NCBI RefSeq assembly: GCF_030247195.1
Contig: NC_080672.1
Span: 13,764,001-13,828,000 of the forward strand
Reading direction: 5' to 3'
Source of the DNA: Topomyia yanbarensis
Lineage: Eukaryota; Arthropoda; Insecta; Diptera; Culicidae
Length of the DNA: 64,000 bases
Below are positions 12,301 through 22,939 of the stretch, piece after piece. How positions within the stretch are numbered: position 1 is the first letter of the stretch; the number at the start of each line of letters is the position of its first letter. The notes beneath the pieces were generated by a model. It saw only the letters and a list, made by a program, of their open reading frames with translations. It did no database searches and was not told where the DNA came from. A program made the translations under genes and the position numbers.

Positions 12301-13433
12301 TATACCAGGAGATAGCTAAAAGTATGTGCAATCGACTAGACGATATCCGGTTACTGGACAATTTTGTGGCTCACTCAAAATTAAAAATATTTGAGCCAAT
12401 ATCATTCAGTATCAAGCAAACTTTTTGGTAAGGAAGCTTTTTGGTAGATGAGCTTTTTGGTAGATAAATTATAATTCTACAAATAAATTAATTTCTCAGC
12501 ACCCGGCCTTTTCCTGGAATAACCAACTATACCAGGAGATAGCTAAAAGTATGTGCAATCGACTAGACGATATCCGGTTACTGGACAATTTTGTGGCTCA
12601 CTCAAAATTAAAAATATTTGAGCCAATATCATTCAGTATGACAAGAAAACTTTTTGGTAGATGAGCTTTTTGGTAGATGAGCTTTTTGGTAGATAAATTA
12701 TAATTCTACAAATAAATTAATTTCTCAGCACCCGGCCTTTTCCTGGAATAACCAACTATACCAGGAGATAGCTAAAAGTATGTGCAATCGACTAGACGAT
12801 ATCCGGTTACTGGACAATTTTGTGGCTCACTCAAAATTAAAAATATTTGAGCCAATATCATTCAGTATCAAGCAAACTTTTTGGTAAGGAAGCTTTTTGG
12901 TAGATGAGCTTTTTGGTAGATAAATTATAATTCTACTAATAAATTAATTTCTCAGCACCCGGCCTTTTCCTGGAATAACCAACTATACCAGGAGATAGCT
13001 AAAAGTATGTGCAATCGACTAGACGATATCCGGTTACTGGACAATTTTGTGGCTCACTCAAAATTCAAAATATTTGAGCCAATATCATTCAGTATGACAA
13101 GAAAACTTTTTGGTAGATGAGCTTTTTGGTAGATAAATTATAATTCTACTAATAAATTAATTTCTCAGCACCCGGCCTTTTCCTGGAATAACCAACTATA
13201 CCAGGAGATAGCTAAAAGTATGTGCAATCGACTAGACGATATCCGGTTACTGGACAATTTTGTGGCTCACTCAAAATTAAAAATATTTGAGCCAATATCA
13301 TTCAGTATGACAAGCAAACTTTTTGGTAAGGAAGCTATTCGGTAGATAAATTATATTTCTACTAAAAAATTAATTTCGCAGCACCCGGGCTTTTCCTAGA
13401 ATAGCCACTATACCAGGAGATAGCTAAAAGTAG
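9320..13433 (+). repeat. Right tandem array, about 18 units of 212-229 bp
   Basis: The marker cgatatccgg recurs about 18 times between 9412 and 13250 at intervals of about 212, 227 or 229 bp. Units are nearly identical and fall into a few length classes that differ in the number of agctttttggtagatg subrepeats and in a 'tatcaagc' versus 'tatgacaag' variant. Blocks of the same class order recur, which suggests growth by unequal exchange of multi-unit blocks. The last, decayed partial unit ends near 13433. Short open frames inside the units are by-products of the repeat and not genes. Confidence 0.95.
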
Positions 13434-14100
13434 AAGGTTCTGAAATACCATAAACTTACGTTTTTATAAGTCTTACATTCATGATCATATTTTTTAACAT
13501 TTTAAACAGATCCATTGGAAACTTTAGATCGTGGGATTACGAATTGAACATAGTCATTCGGATTCGCTCTATAAATACTTTTCCGATGATTTGAGTTCAA
13601 GCAAGGAAAGGCTTGCAACAGTACCGGCCGCAAACGGCATGAAGAGAAGAAGAGGGTTAGGTACACTATATGCGCCTCTGCAACATACACTAGATCGAGA
13701 AGTTCTATTAATTCTAATAAAGGGTTGCTGTATTCCGAAGACATCGAAACATTTTATCCGCGTGTGGTTCTTTATGAGATTAAACTTGGTATAAACTAGA
13801 ATTGAACGATTATCATAATTACAATCACTCAACAGTAACGTAATTCAGTAACCTAGCCACAGAAGACATTCATGTTCTTACAAACAAGTTTATACTTGTG
13901 TAAATAATTGAACGAATATCCATTAAAACAGTAGCGAATCGATGCCATATCAGCATATCTCTACTAACTTAGTGGTTGTTTTTTTATTCTTTTTGGGATC
14001 AGCTATCAATTCAATCAAGTTCATTAACACACCTGGCATTGATCTACTAATCACTTTCAAATAAACTGTTATTTTTTACATAACTTTAACGCTCGAGATT
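13434..14100. other. Intergenic, no gene identified
   Basis: About 670 bp between the tandem array and a dispersed mosquito-type repeat. A TATA-like ctataaatac occurs at about 13569, and there are overlapping open frames of about 80-87 codons on both strands at 13502-13832. None matches a family I recognise, and their mutual overlap argues that they are chance frames. Confidence 0.4.
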
Positions 14101-15385
14101 GACGTTTTGCTTTTCTCAATAGAAAGGTATTGCAATTGCTCTGAAAACCGTGTGTGTGTACGCGAACACAATCTCACCAACTTTTCTCAGGATGGCTGAA
14201 CCGATTTTCACAAACTTAGTCCCAAATGAAAGGTGCAACGTTCCCATAGACTGCTATTGAATTTCTGACGGATCCGACTTCCTGTTCCGGAATTACAGGG
14301 TGATGAGTACGAACACGCAGAAAATGTCGATTTTAATAAATTCTGCAATGAATGTATAAAGGTGAAAATTTTTCCAAAATATGACCACAACTGCTTCGAT
14401 TTGTAGTATTAGGTCACTAACATCCATTCAAAGTCTATTTGGGCACATTGGCCACCATCACCGGTTTCGGAAGCCCCGGCGGAAGTATCTAAATTCAGAA
14501 TAACAGTCACATCGGTTTCTCAGAGATGGCTAGACCGATTCAACTAAACTTGGTCTCAAATGAAAGGTATTGCGTCCACGTAAATGACTATTTAATTTCA
14601 TCCCGATCCGACTTCCGGTTCCGGAATGACAGGTTGTGGCGTGCGATCACATAGCAAATTGCGGTTCAAACCGATACTCCGATGAAAGCAAAAAAGTTAA
14701 AAATTCGGTAAAATGTCTCTCAAACAACTTCAATTTGCTGTTCTAGGTTACCGACGGCCAACTAAACTTTCGTTGACTACATTGACCACCATAGACGGTT
14801 CCGGAAGTGCCCGGAAAAAGCGGCCATCTTTCAAAACTAGCAAATTCATATCAGTTTCTCGGAAATGGTTGGGCCGATTTTCACAAACTTAGTACCAAAT
14901 GATAACTATATTATCCCCACAGATGTCTATAAAATTTCGCACGGATCGCTATGGTTCCGGAAATATAGACTGAACCATCCGGTCACATATGCAATTCCCA
15001 TATAAGCCAGAACTCAAAAAAAATTTCAAAGGGGGGACCCCATGAAATTTCAGAAATCGAATTCGTATTTTTGATGCCAAATGCGTGAAACGTCGAGATT
15101 TTATGTTATCTCGAAAAATTTTTTTTATAAAAATCGACTTTGGGACTTTGCCGATTTCGCACCTTTTTTCAGTTCAATATTACCGTGGCTGTTTTTTCTT
15201 TTTCAAAATTTTAGAACTCGAATAATGATTTATTTTCCTGTATATAGTTGTCATGTGATGTATAATAATAAAATGTAATATATGCATTTGAAAGCTTTTA
15301 ATGAACATAAACAACGCACACATTCTCGTTATTCATGATTGAGAAAGGCACAATTGCACCGCTAGGTGGATTAAAACAGGTTTTT
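14100..15385 (+). repeat. Dispersed mosquito-type repeat with about 300-bp internal subunits
   Basis: Three successive subunits each carry variants of 'ggctgaaccgattttcacaa', 'aacttagt..caaatgaaagg', 'gatccgacttccggttccgga' and 'ggccaccat', at about 14195-14470, 14520-14790 and 14865-14960. The block ends with gagaaaggcacaattgcacc and 'gctaggtggattaaaacagg', which recurs inverted at 62075-62120. From general familiarity this is an abundant non-coding repeat in culicine mosquitoes; I cannot name its class with certainty. Confidence 0.7.
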
Positions 15386-15415
15386 CTGTTATACCTAACT
15401 AAAAACTAGCCTCAG

Positions 15416-16107
15416 TAGGGACGTTGCGATATTTTCGATACTAGTACGGAATCGATACTTCTGTTTTCGATACTCGATTTTTTGGTATCGATACTTCAAG
15501 TACGATACTTTACTGATATCGATACAATCTTTACGATATCGAAAAGAATCGAAGGAACCAGTAGTTGGAAGTATTCGATTCGGAATTGTGAACGATTTTG
15601 AAATGATTTCCGTGTGAAATGTAATTACCTATTCAGGCTGAACCGTTGCGGAATCGGTTGTTGTATTTGAGTTGCTAAATAACTGGAGCACCGATCGCGT
15701 TTGATAAAAAAATTCGATTCCGAATATTGCCCATTATTTGACAGTCCATGAGACTTTCTGATCAGCCAACTATTTATTGTCTATCTTTTCTGACATTCGA
15801 CGTCTGACGGAATCGTCGACGGATCAGACCAATAAAAAATATTTGTCGAAAGATTTTTTTCTTTTTGCAGGAGCAGAGTAAAACGTCGTTGGTAAAACGT
15901 TGACTGACAAAACCCACTGCTGAATTGCCAAACAACGGTTTGTAGATTACCTAATTCAGGAAAAGCTACTGTAAATGTTTGGAATCGAATGGCGATACTT
16001 TCAAGTATCGATACTACGACTACGATTATATCGAAAGTATCAGTACCTGCATTCGATACCAGTATCGATTCTAAGTATCGATGTATTTTAATATCGAAAC
16101 GTCCCTA
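15416..16107. mobile_element. hAT-type MITE, 692 bp, with perfect 8-bp target duplication
   Basis: The element begins TAGGGACGTT and ends with the inverted form AACGTCCCTA. It is flanked by AGCCTCAG at 15408-15415 and again at 16108-16115, a perfect 8-bp duplication as made by hAT transposases. Both terminal regions are rich in 'tatcgatac' repeats, which extend the inverted termini. It has no coding capacity. Confidence 0.88.
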
Positions 16108-16129
16108 AGCCTCAGAATTTTTTTTGATG

Positions 16130-16250
16130 TAATCGATTATTTCAATTAATCGATTATTTCTTGGCATTAATCGATTACGATTAATGACGAGGAAAAAATA
16201 ATCGATTAGCTACTAATCGATTAGTCGCAAAAATCGGACATCTAAATCCA
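16130..16250. repeat. AATCGATT-rich short repeat tract
   Basis: The motif aatcgatt recurs at least six times in about 110 bp in both orientations, giving a locally self-complementary stretch. It is probably a decayed small foldback element. Confidence 0.55.
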
Positions 16251-16254
16251 ACTC

Positions 16255-16880
16255 TACCGTCCAACGAATGACGAGAACTGATTCACACGCGTATCATTAC
16301 ATTAGCGATGTTTAACTTTGAGTCACCAGGGTGCGGATACATGTGGCATACAGGTAAAATTTTAATAAAGAAGCTTTTTAGAAGACGAACTTTTTGGTAG
16401 GTAGCTATAAGCTTTTTGGTTGGTGGAATATTTTTCTACTATTAATTAATATTAAAATCAATTTCTCGCCCCCAAGTCTGTGAACAAATATCACTCAGTA
16501 TGACAAGTTAACTTTTTGGTAAGGAAGCTTTTTAGTAGATAAGCTTTTTGGTAGATTATATTTCTACTAAAAAATTAATTTCTCGGCACTAGGCCTTTAC
16601 CTGGAATAAACAATGCACCAGGAGATAGCTAAAAGTATGGGCAATTGACTAAACAATATGTGGTTGTTAGTCATTTTGTGTTTCTTATGCAAAATTTAAA
16701 AATAGTTTATTTGCTCTATAATTATGACAACTCCAGTAGTTCCGATTCCCGCCACCAGGCTGTGAGCTTTATTTAGAAAGCGCTTTTAAGGTGGAAGTCT
16801 GTATTCAGTGAGCTTTTTAGTAGGGGAGCTTTTTGGTAGGTGAGCTTTTTGGTAGGTGAGCTTTTTGGTAGGTAAGTTCA
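16255..16880 (+). repeat. Old, diverged copy of the Foldback-like arm and array
   Basis: 'ccaacgaatgacgagaactgattc', 'attagcgatgtttaactttga' and 'caccagggtgcggatacatgt' match the arm at about 9115-9240 with many substitutions. These are followed by decayed array units with agctttttggtag, 'ctaccaggagatagctaaaagt' and 'caatttctcg'. At 16800-16875 there are four tandem agctttttggtaggtg subrepeats. It shows the family was present here before the young palindrome at 1-13433. Confidence 0.75.
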
Positions 16881-17122
16881 CAGAAGTCATTTCGACGAGT
16901 TTTGATTCGAGCCAATAATATGGGCCCAAAAAAGTAGTACAGAAAGTATGCGCGGCCGCGAAGTTCGCATCAGTTTGCACATTTCAAACGATTGATTTAA
17001 AATTTCACAAACGTGTGAAGCTATAAATATTTTACGTTCTTTTCGTTGAAAAAGTTAGCAATGACGTGAATTTATTTAATTTTTTAAATGTATTAAACAT
17101 TTACCTAATTGTATTCCAAACA

Positions 17123-18179
17123 ATGAAGAAAAACGGTAAGCAGGCAACGGCTATCATCTATTTCCATCCGGCCGGAAGAAGTTACCGCTTATGAACGTTT
17201 TTTTTTTCTAGCAATAATGAACTGTCCTCGAACGCCAGCTCCGATGAGAAATGCCAGTTTTCTCATGTCTGCAGCTGCTATCCTCGAGACCCCCACGCTG
17301 TTGAAGAAGCCAGCTTCTTCGACCAGTGTTAAGCCAACCCCGTCCTGTGCTTCGTCCAGCACGGTTCAACCTCCGTCTGCCGCTTCCACAGCTGCGATGC
17401 AGTTTCTGATGTTCAACCAGATGCAGGCTACTGGTAGCGGATCACCCTTTCAGCAAAGTATGCTCAACAGGACAAACATGGTAAGGTATTTATTTAAAAA
17501 AAACAATCGACGTAACTCATTCGAACAAATTTAGGGCAGCAACACTTCTGGTTTCAATTTCACCATCCCCAGCGTACCGGATAGTACCACAACTGTAACA
17601 ACAAGAATTATAGAGAATCTTCAATTTTCAAGCAATGAAAATAGTTACAAACGTAAACTAGATGGATCCGCCCAGAACAAACCACTTAAAAGAGTAGCCT
17701 TTGAACCGCTTCCGCTCAAACCAAACATAACCCGCAGACAGCAACGAACACTCCCAGCAATCGGTCCGGCAAAGCAATCCGCCAAACCACCCAACGAATC
17801 AGGTAAACCAGATCCGAAAAAGCTTTGCGTCATTACCGGTTCGGTGGAACACGTAACTAAGCTGACCAAGTACACCGTCGAAGTATCTCCGCTGGTGGAG
17901 GTCTACGCGAACGTACTCAACATCAAGACTGGTGGGTACGAGTGCGAAAAAATTCTACTGTTGCGAAACAAGACCGGCCCGGTAATGCAGGGCGTATTTT
18001 ACGAAATTGACTTCCGTATGACCGTCCTTAGTGTGGGGGATTTGGTGCGCTGCGTCGGTCGTTTGACCAACGGTAGTCGGTTGCAGATTCTGAAGATTAC
18101 ACCGGCCACCGCGGAGGAAGAGCGGATGGCGCAGCGTCTTCAAACGGTATGCGGGTTTACGGCGGCAGTTAAGCGTTGA
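17123..18179 (+). CDS. SPATA22-like meiotic ssDNA-binding cofactor
   Basis: Three exons: 17123-17135, 17212-17480 and 17535-18179, with introns of 76 and 54 bp and GT-AG borders (g|gtaagc...ttctag|c; atg|gtaagg...tttag|gg). The product has 308 residues. The N-terminal half is Ser/Pro/Thr-rich and probably disordered, with a basic patch (RKLD...KRV). The C-terminal 115 residues contain GVFYEID and, about 11 residues later, VRCVGRL, then LQILKI. As I recall it, vertebrate SPATA22 has the same order of motifs in its C-terminal RPA2-like OB domain. SPATA22 binds MEIOB and RPA on resected ends in meiotic recombination. The start is the 13-nt first exon, which keeps frame; the in-frame ATG at 17217 is an alternative. 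The family call rests on remembered motifs and could be another OB-fold protein. Confidence 0.62.
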
Positions 18180-18329
18180 TTCCTCGAGTTGAGATAGGAA
18201 TAGGTGTCGATTGAGATTTAAACGTTTTTCACATTGAATGGTAAAAACCAATTGTTGATAACTAATGCAATAATGAAATGTCAGAATTTTATGAATTGTG
18301 ATTCTAAGTGTTAATAACTATTCGAATTA

Positions 18330-18665
18330 AAAAAATAGTTGAATATTAAATCGAAAGAAACAATCTGTTTTCAATCCAGTGTTCCTGTACCGACCCAATT
18401 TTCTTTCGTTACAAACACTACATTGAAGACGACCAACACGGTTTTATGCCTAAACGATGGACAACGACCATCCTCGTTCACAACATGTGTACTCGATGGA
18501 CTCGCAGATTGCAAATCGATGCTGCCTATGACAAAATCAACCATGATACCTCAATACGGACAATCTCGACATTCATGGACAACTTCTGCGTTGGTTTTAT
18601 TCCTAGCTCGGTGGATAATAATTGTCTCCTGAACGGTAAACTAACTATGGTCGTCACAGGGCTCT
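18330..18665 (+). pseudogene. Jockey-type LINE reverse transcriptase fragment, decayed
   Basis: The frame starting near 18420 reads QHGFMPKRWTTT, then IDAAYDKINHD and DNFCVGF. These correspond to the RT block with the 'QxGFxxxRST' helper motif and the 'A-x-DkI/V-xH' catalytic-Asp region of jockey/CR1-type LINEs. The fragment has frameshifts and internal loss, is cut at both ends, and lies directly downstream of the SPATA22-like gene. Confidence 0.65.
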
Positions 18666-18811
18666 TACCGGACTTCAGCGTATTTTTGAGAGAGTGGCGG
18701 CGATTTGATCTGGTTGTTCTGGATTGCGGTGGGCCAAGGAGAACCTCCCCACGGGTGCGGGGAACGTGTCGGAGATCCCACGATCGTTTGTTGGTGCATT
18801 GATGATGCTCA

Positions 18812-20651
18812 TTGCTGGAGTTTATTGGTGCAGGATGGGGGTGGGATGCAGGCGTTGTTTTCTGCTGCATGCTTCATTTTGGGTCGCGCAAAATCTCTTC
18901 TGCACTCCTTGGGGTGAGGCAGAGTGTCCGGGCAAACCTCTGCCCTCCGGAAAAACAAGCGCCAACAGGAGGAACGAGATCGCAAAGCGATGGAACAACT
19001 GTAAACGACACACGAAAGTTCTACGAGAAGCTGAACAGTTCGCGCAAAGGCTACGTTCCGCAAGCCGATATGTGCAGGGATTTCGACGGCAACCTTCTTA
19101 CGAACGAGTGTGAGGTGATTGAGAGGTGGAAGCAGTACTATGACGAGCACCTCAACGGTGAAGCAGCAGATGACGAAGGCGGTATGGCAACGGATTTTGG
19201 AGCAGGCGCAGAAGACGACAGGCTGCCGGCCCCTGATCTCCAAGAAGTCAAGGAGGAGATCGGTCGGCTGAAAAACAACACAGCTGTCGGTGTGGATCAA
19301 CTACCCAGCGAGCTATTACAATACGATGGTGAAACACTGGCTAGAGCGCTGCACTGCGTAATCGCCAACATTCCGGAGAAGTGGATGGAGGGTGTCGTTT
19401 GCCAAATCTACAAAAAGGGTGACAAGTTGGATTGCTGCAACTACCGCGCGATCACACTACTTAGCACCGCCTACAAGGTCCTCTCCCAAATTCTTTGCCG
19501 CCGATTGTCACCATTTGCAAGGGAGTTCGTGGGGCACTACCAAGCGGGATTCACCACAGACCAAATATTCGCGATTCGGCAGGTTCTGCAGAAGTGCTGC
19601 GAATACAACGTACCCACACATTTGTTCATCGATTTCAAATCGGCGTATGACACAATCGATCGAGATCAGCTATGGCAGATAATGCACGAGTACGGTTTTC
19701 CGGATAAGCTAACACGATTAGTCAAAGCGACGATGGATCGGATGATGTGCGTTGTTCGAGTATCAGGGACACTTTCGAGTCCCTTTGAAACTCGAAGAGG
19801 GTTACGGCAAGGTGATGGTCTATCGTGTCTGCTGTTCAACGTTGCGTTAGAAGGTGTAATAATGATAGCGGGGATAGACACGAGTAGCACGATCTTCAGG
19901 AACCCCGTTCAGCTTCTTGGCTTCGCCGATGATATTGACATAATGGCACGGAACTTTGAGGCGATGTCGGAAACTGAAAGCTGAAGCCAGCAGGATTGGA
20001 CTTGCCATCCACGTTTTGAAGACAAAATACATGAGAGGAAGAGGTGTGAACCTCCCATCCCGAGCTCCGACTGACGGTGACGAAATCGAGATGGTCGACG
20101 AATTCGTGTATTTGGGCTCACTGGTAACCGCCGACAACGATACCAGCAGAGAAATTCAGAGACGTATCATGGCGGGAAATCATGCTTACTTTGGACTTCG
20201 GAGGACGCTCCGGTCGAACAAAATTTGCTGCCGCACGAAGTTGATTATCTACAAGAAGATGATTAGACCGGTGGTCCTCTACGGCCACGAGACCTGGACT
20301 GTGCTCGTGGAGGACCAACGCGCCCTTGCAGTTTTCGAACGAAAGGTGTTGCGTACCATCTATGGTGACGTGCAGATGGAAGACGGAACGTGGCTCAGGC
20401 GAATGAACCATGAGTTGCATCATCTTCTGGAAGAACCACCCATCGCGCATACCGCAAAAATAGGACGTTTGCGGTGGGCTGGACACGTCGTAAGAATGTC
20501 GGACGACGACCCGGTGAAGATGATTCTTGAGGGCGACCCTACAGGAACAAGAAGATGGGGCGCACGGTGGATCGACCAGATAGAGGACGACCTGCGGACC
20601 CTTCGAAGACTGCGAGGCTGCCGACAAGCAGCAATGGGCCGAGTGGAGTGA
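18812..20651 (+). pseudogene. RTE-like LINE reverse transcriptase, frameshifted
   Basis: Two overlapping frames together give a LINE RT. The first (to 19984) has GYVPQADMCRD, GNLLTNE, ERWKQYYDEHLNG, then RT motifs NYRAITLL, FIDFKSAYDTIDR, GLRQGDGLSCLLFN and the catalytic FADDID. The second (from 19956) holds the thumb and C-terminal region (VYLGSLVTAD, VVLYGHETWT, RLRWAGHVVRMS). One frameshift near 19960-19985 separates them. The 5' part (endonuclease) is missing. A short repeated tail, ggtaagtaagtaag at 20700-20713, follows the stop, as often seen in RTE-type elements. The copy cannot encode a working protein as it stands. Confidence 0.85.
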
Positions 20652-20713
20652 AGACGGCTTCTGCATACAGCAAAAGACAACAAGGCTCTAGCCTGAACGG
20701 TAAGTAAGTAAGA

Positions 20714-21240
20714 GGGCCCACGGTTGGTAGAGTGGTTTATGGTGTCTTGGCCTACTTTGGGTGGTATTCTGGGATGGAGAAGAGGCGAGAGCGTTGTGGG
20801 TGTGGGTTCTGATTGGTGTCGGGTCATAAACGGCCGGCACAGCGTGCAGTGTTGTAGGTGTTTCGGTATTTGGCCATGGGCGCCCTCTCCAGCGCCTGGG
20901 TGGTGTGGCAGAAGACCCATTAATGATGATCGTGGCTGTGTTATACTGATAATGCTAGTTGAGTTTACCTGGTAGCAGAGGGTCCACACTCCAGGGAGCG
21001 TGGCGAAGGGCCCGCGTTCGTTGGATAGTTTTGGTTATATACGGTCGTATAGGTTGGTTTCCTCCTCCCGGACCACGTCCCGTAGTGATCACGCCAGGTC
21101 ATATTTCCGCCGAAGGGATCTGGTTATCCTCGAGCTCCCGGCAGTTGCAGAGCAGGTGCTCGCCAGAGAGTCGGGTGTAGTACGTTCACATTCTGGTGGG
21201 ATAACGGTGGAGATGGTATGTGTGTGGGCCACTTTGGTGC
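20714..21240 (-). pseudogene. Probable LINE 3' remnant
   Basis: On the minus strand, around 21120-21180, a frame reads SGEHLLCNCREL, resembling the C-terminal Cys/His segment (HLL..C..L) after the RT of R1/Loa-type LINEs. Upstream, the same strand has no long open frame. GC content is higher than in the flanks. The assignment is weak. Confidence 0.35.
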
Positions 21241-22040
21241 AGTGTTGCTGAACTCGTAAAAATAACTCTTATATTTCTCATTCGCGTGTTCTCATTGCGC
21301 CCAACACTCGTATCCGAGTGTTCTCCATACATGCTTTTCTTTCATTCGCTCCCCAGCCGGGTAGAATTTCTGCGAGTTCCAGTCGGCAAAAAGCCACTCA
21401 AATTGCACATATTGAAACCCACTCTTTCGTTCGCACCCACCCATTGGCGCTCACTCCTACTGCTGCTACCACTCGTCCATGCTCTCACTCGCCTAAGCTC
21501 CCACTCGTCCGTACTCCCACTCGTATCCACACGCACTCTTAAAGGCGTTCGCCTGCACTCGCACTCTTGCAGTCGCCAGCGCTCTCGTCCCGTCTCGCAT
21601 TTCGTTCTTCGTTGGTAGACCAAGAATGCTGCAAATGAATTTATTCGGATATTTTATGTACAAAGTCCAAGCCGCGGCTGTTTGAAGATCGAATTGCACG
21701 ATACGTCTGGCTTTCGTCACCGGTACAGCACGTCAGGAAACGTTAAAATTAGTTATATGCAGTTAAATGGAGGTATTCACATACAATATCAACAGCACGG
21801 AATGCTTTGACGTACGGAAAGAGTGAGCGAGAGACGCATTCAACTTAACTTGATGGAACTATGACGTGGCGTTGACGGACATTAACGTTGATGGAAGCTG
21901 ATGTATCGTATGGATTGAGGTTGATATGACACTGGTATAGCGGAAAAGGAAATGGCGCGGGAAATTCTCGATTCATCGGTTCACTTGTTGGACAATGAAA
22001 TCATAAACGCATCCGAATGAAATGCGGTCGCATTAAAACG
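21241..22040. other. Intergenic, CACTCG-rich segment
   Basis: Between 21420 and 21600 the motif 'cactcg' or 'actcg' recurs about ten times in a pyrimidine-rich tract, making long but non-homologous open frames on both strands. It may be part of an LTR, but I found no paired copy. The rest shows nothing recognisable. Confidence 0.4.
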
Positions 22041-22097
22041 CAAAAATACCTATATTGAAGTTTGAGATTTTTTGTGGAATAATGAAATTTTATTGTC

Positions 22098-22931
22098 AAA
22101 TACCATGAAGGCACATAATTCCGCACAGTTTAGAATTCCGCGCACTCTGAGCAATATGCCAAATTTCAGAAGCAGGCTTGTTAAAATAATTGAACATGGC
22201 ATACACATATGCTGCTTATGTTTATCCATACCGACTGAGAAAAAAATATTTTTTTTTCTGGTGGCTCATATACCTGCAAAATAATAAAATAGATCGCTCG
22301 TCCTTGTGGCCGCCATGTTTGCATATTTCCTAAGCGATTTCGTTAAGACCATAATGTAGAAAGTATAACTAATTTGAAGCGAAACGGTTGATTTTCATTT
22401 TCAAACTTGTAAACAACAAAATAAAAAGAGTGTGTTGAACTAAAATTCATAAGACCAAAATGGCCAGCACATTTATAAATAGGTACTATCTAGGGTATTA
22501 TCAGTGAAATTACAGTGCGCGGAAAAAGGTGCACTAAATTTAGGCGAACCCAATTCCGCTCATAAAAATTGTAGTTTCAGCCAACAAGAAAAACATATAA
22601 TACACTCTAGAAAACGTCAAAAACCATTGCTTATGGTCCGGCAAGGACATTTGGTCGGTGTTAAGTCAGACCGGACTAGGTCGCAAAACTTCAAAAAACT
22701 TCAATCAGTGCAATATATGATGCGCGGAATTTGGTGCAACAACACATCTTTCATTTTTGTAATTTTGTGTAATTCTGTTTAAATTCTCCTGTTGTTATAA
22801 TTTTCCATAGTAACATAATAAAATTGCTAGCCAGTGGGACTTATTGCATAACTCTAACAATTTGGATTGATTTTTCATAACGAATTTAGCTTTACTCATG
22901 CCTTAGGTGCGCGGAATTGTGTGCCTTCACG
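22098..22931. mobile_element. MITE with TGAAGGCACA termini and internal GCGCGGAAT repeats
   Basis: The left end TGAAGGCACATAATTCCGC is matched at the right end by the inverse of gcggaattgtgtgccttca (22913-22931). The gcgcggaatt motif recurs internally near 22135, 22515 and 22715 in both orientations. The similarity of the two ends may extend a few bases further out, so limits are approximate and no target duplication is certain. Confidence 0.65.
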
Positions 22932-22939
22932 TTATGTCA

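Larger units (their letters stand above)
1..13433. mobile_element. Giant palindromic Foldback-like repeat unit with tandem-array ends
   Basis: Positions 1-2553 are the near-exact reverse complement of 5826-5941 plus 7652 to about 10088; outer paired coordinates sum to about 10089. The match covers unique arm sequence (about 770-2553) and the tandem arrays outside it. Arms differ by rare single bases and one 14-bp indel in the innermost array unit. A unique centre of about 3.3 kb (2554-5825) separates them. Foldback/Galileo elements of the P superfamily are known for very long inverted repeats containing tandem subrepeats, and this layout fits them. I found no transposase in the centre, so membership is inference; a segmental inverted duplication is the alternative. 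The left array runs off the window; the right array ends near 13433. Confidence 0.6.

Noticed and set aside
9299..13433. Regular repeats considered as a CRISPR-like array
   Set aside because: Units are 213-229 bp with no short repeat/variable spacer alternation, and the sequence is eukaryotic. It is a satellite-type tandem array.
13502..13832. Overlapping frames of 80-87 codons on both strands with a nearby TATA-like box; considered as another histone relic
   Set aside because: I could not align any histone or other protein to either strand.
20420..20989. 189-codon minus-strand frame
   Set aside because: Mostly the antisense of the LINE C-terminal region.
21318..21623. Open frames on both strands in the CACTCG-rich tract
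   Set aside because: Length is explained by biased composition lacking stop codons; no protein similarity.
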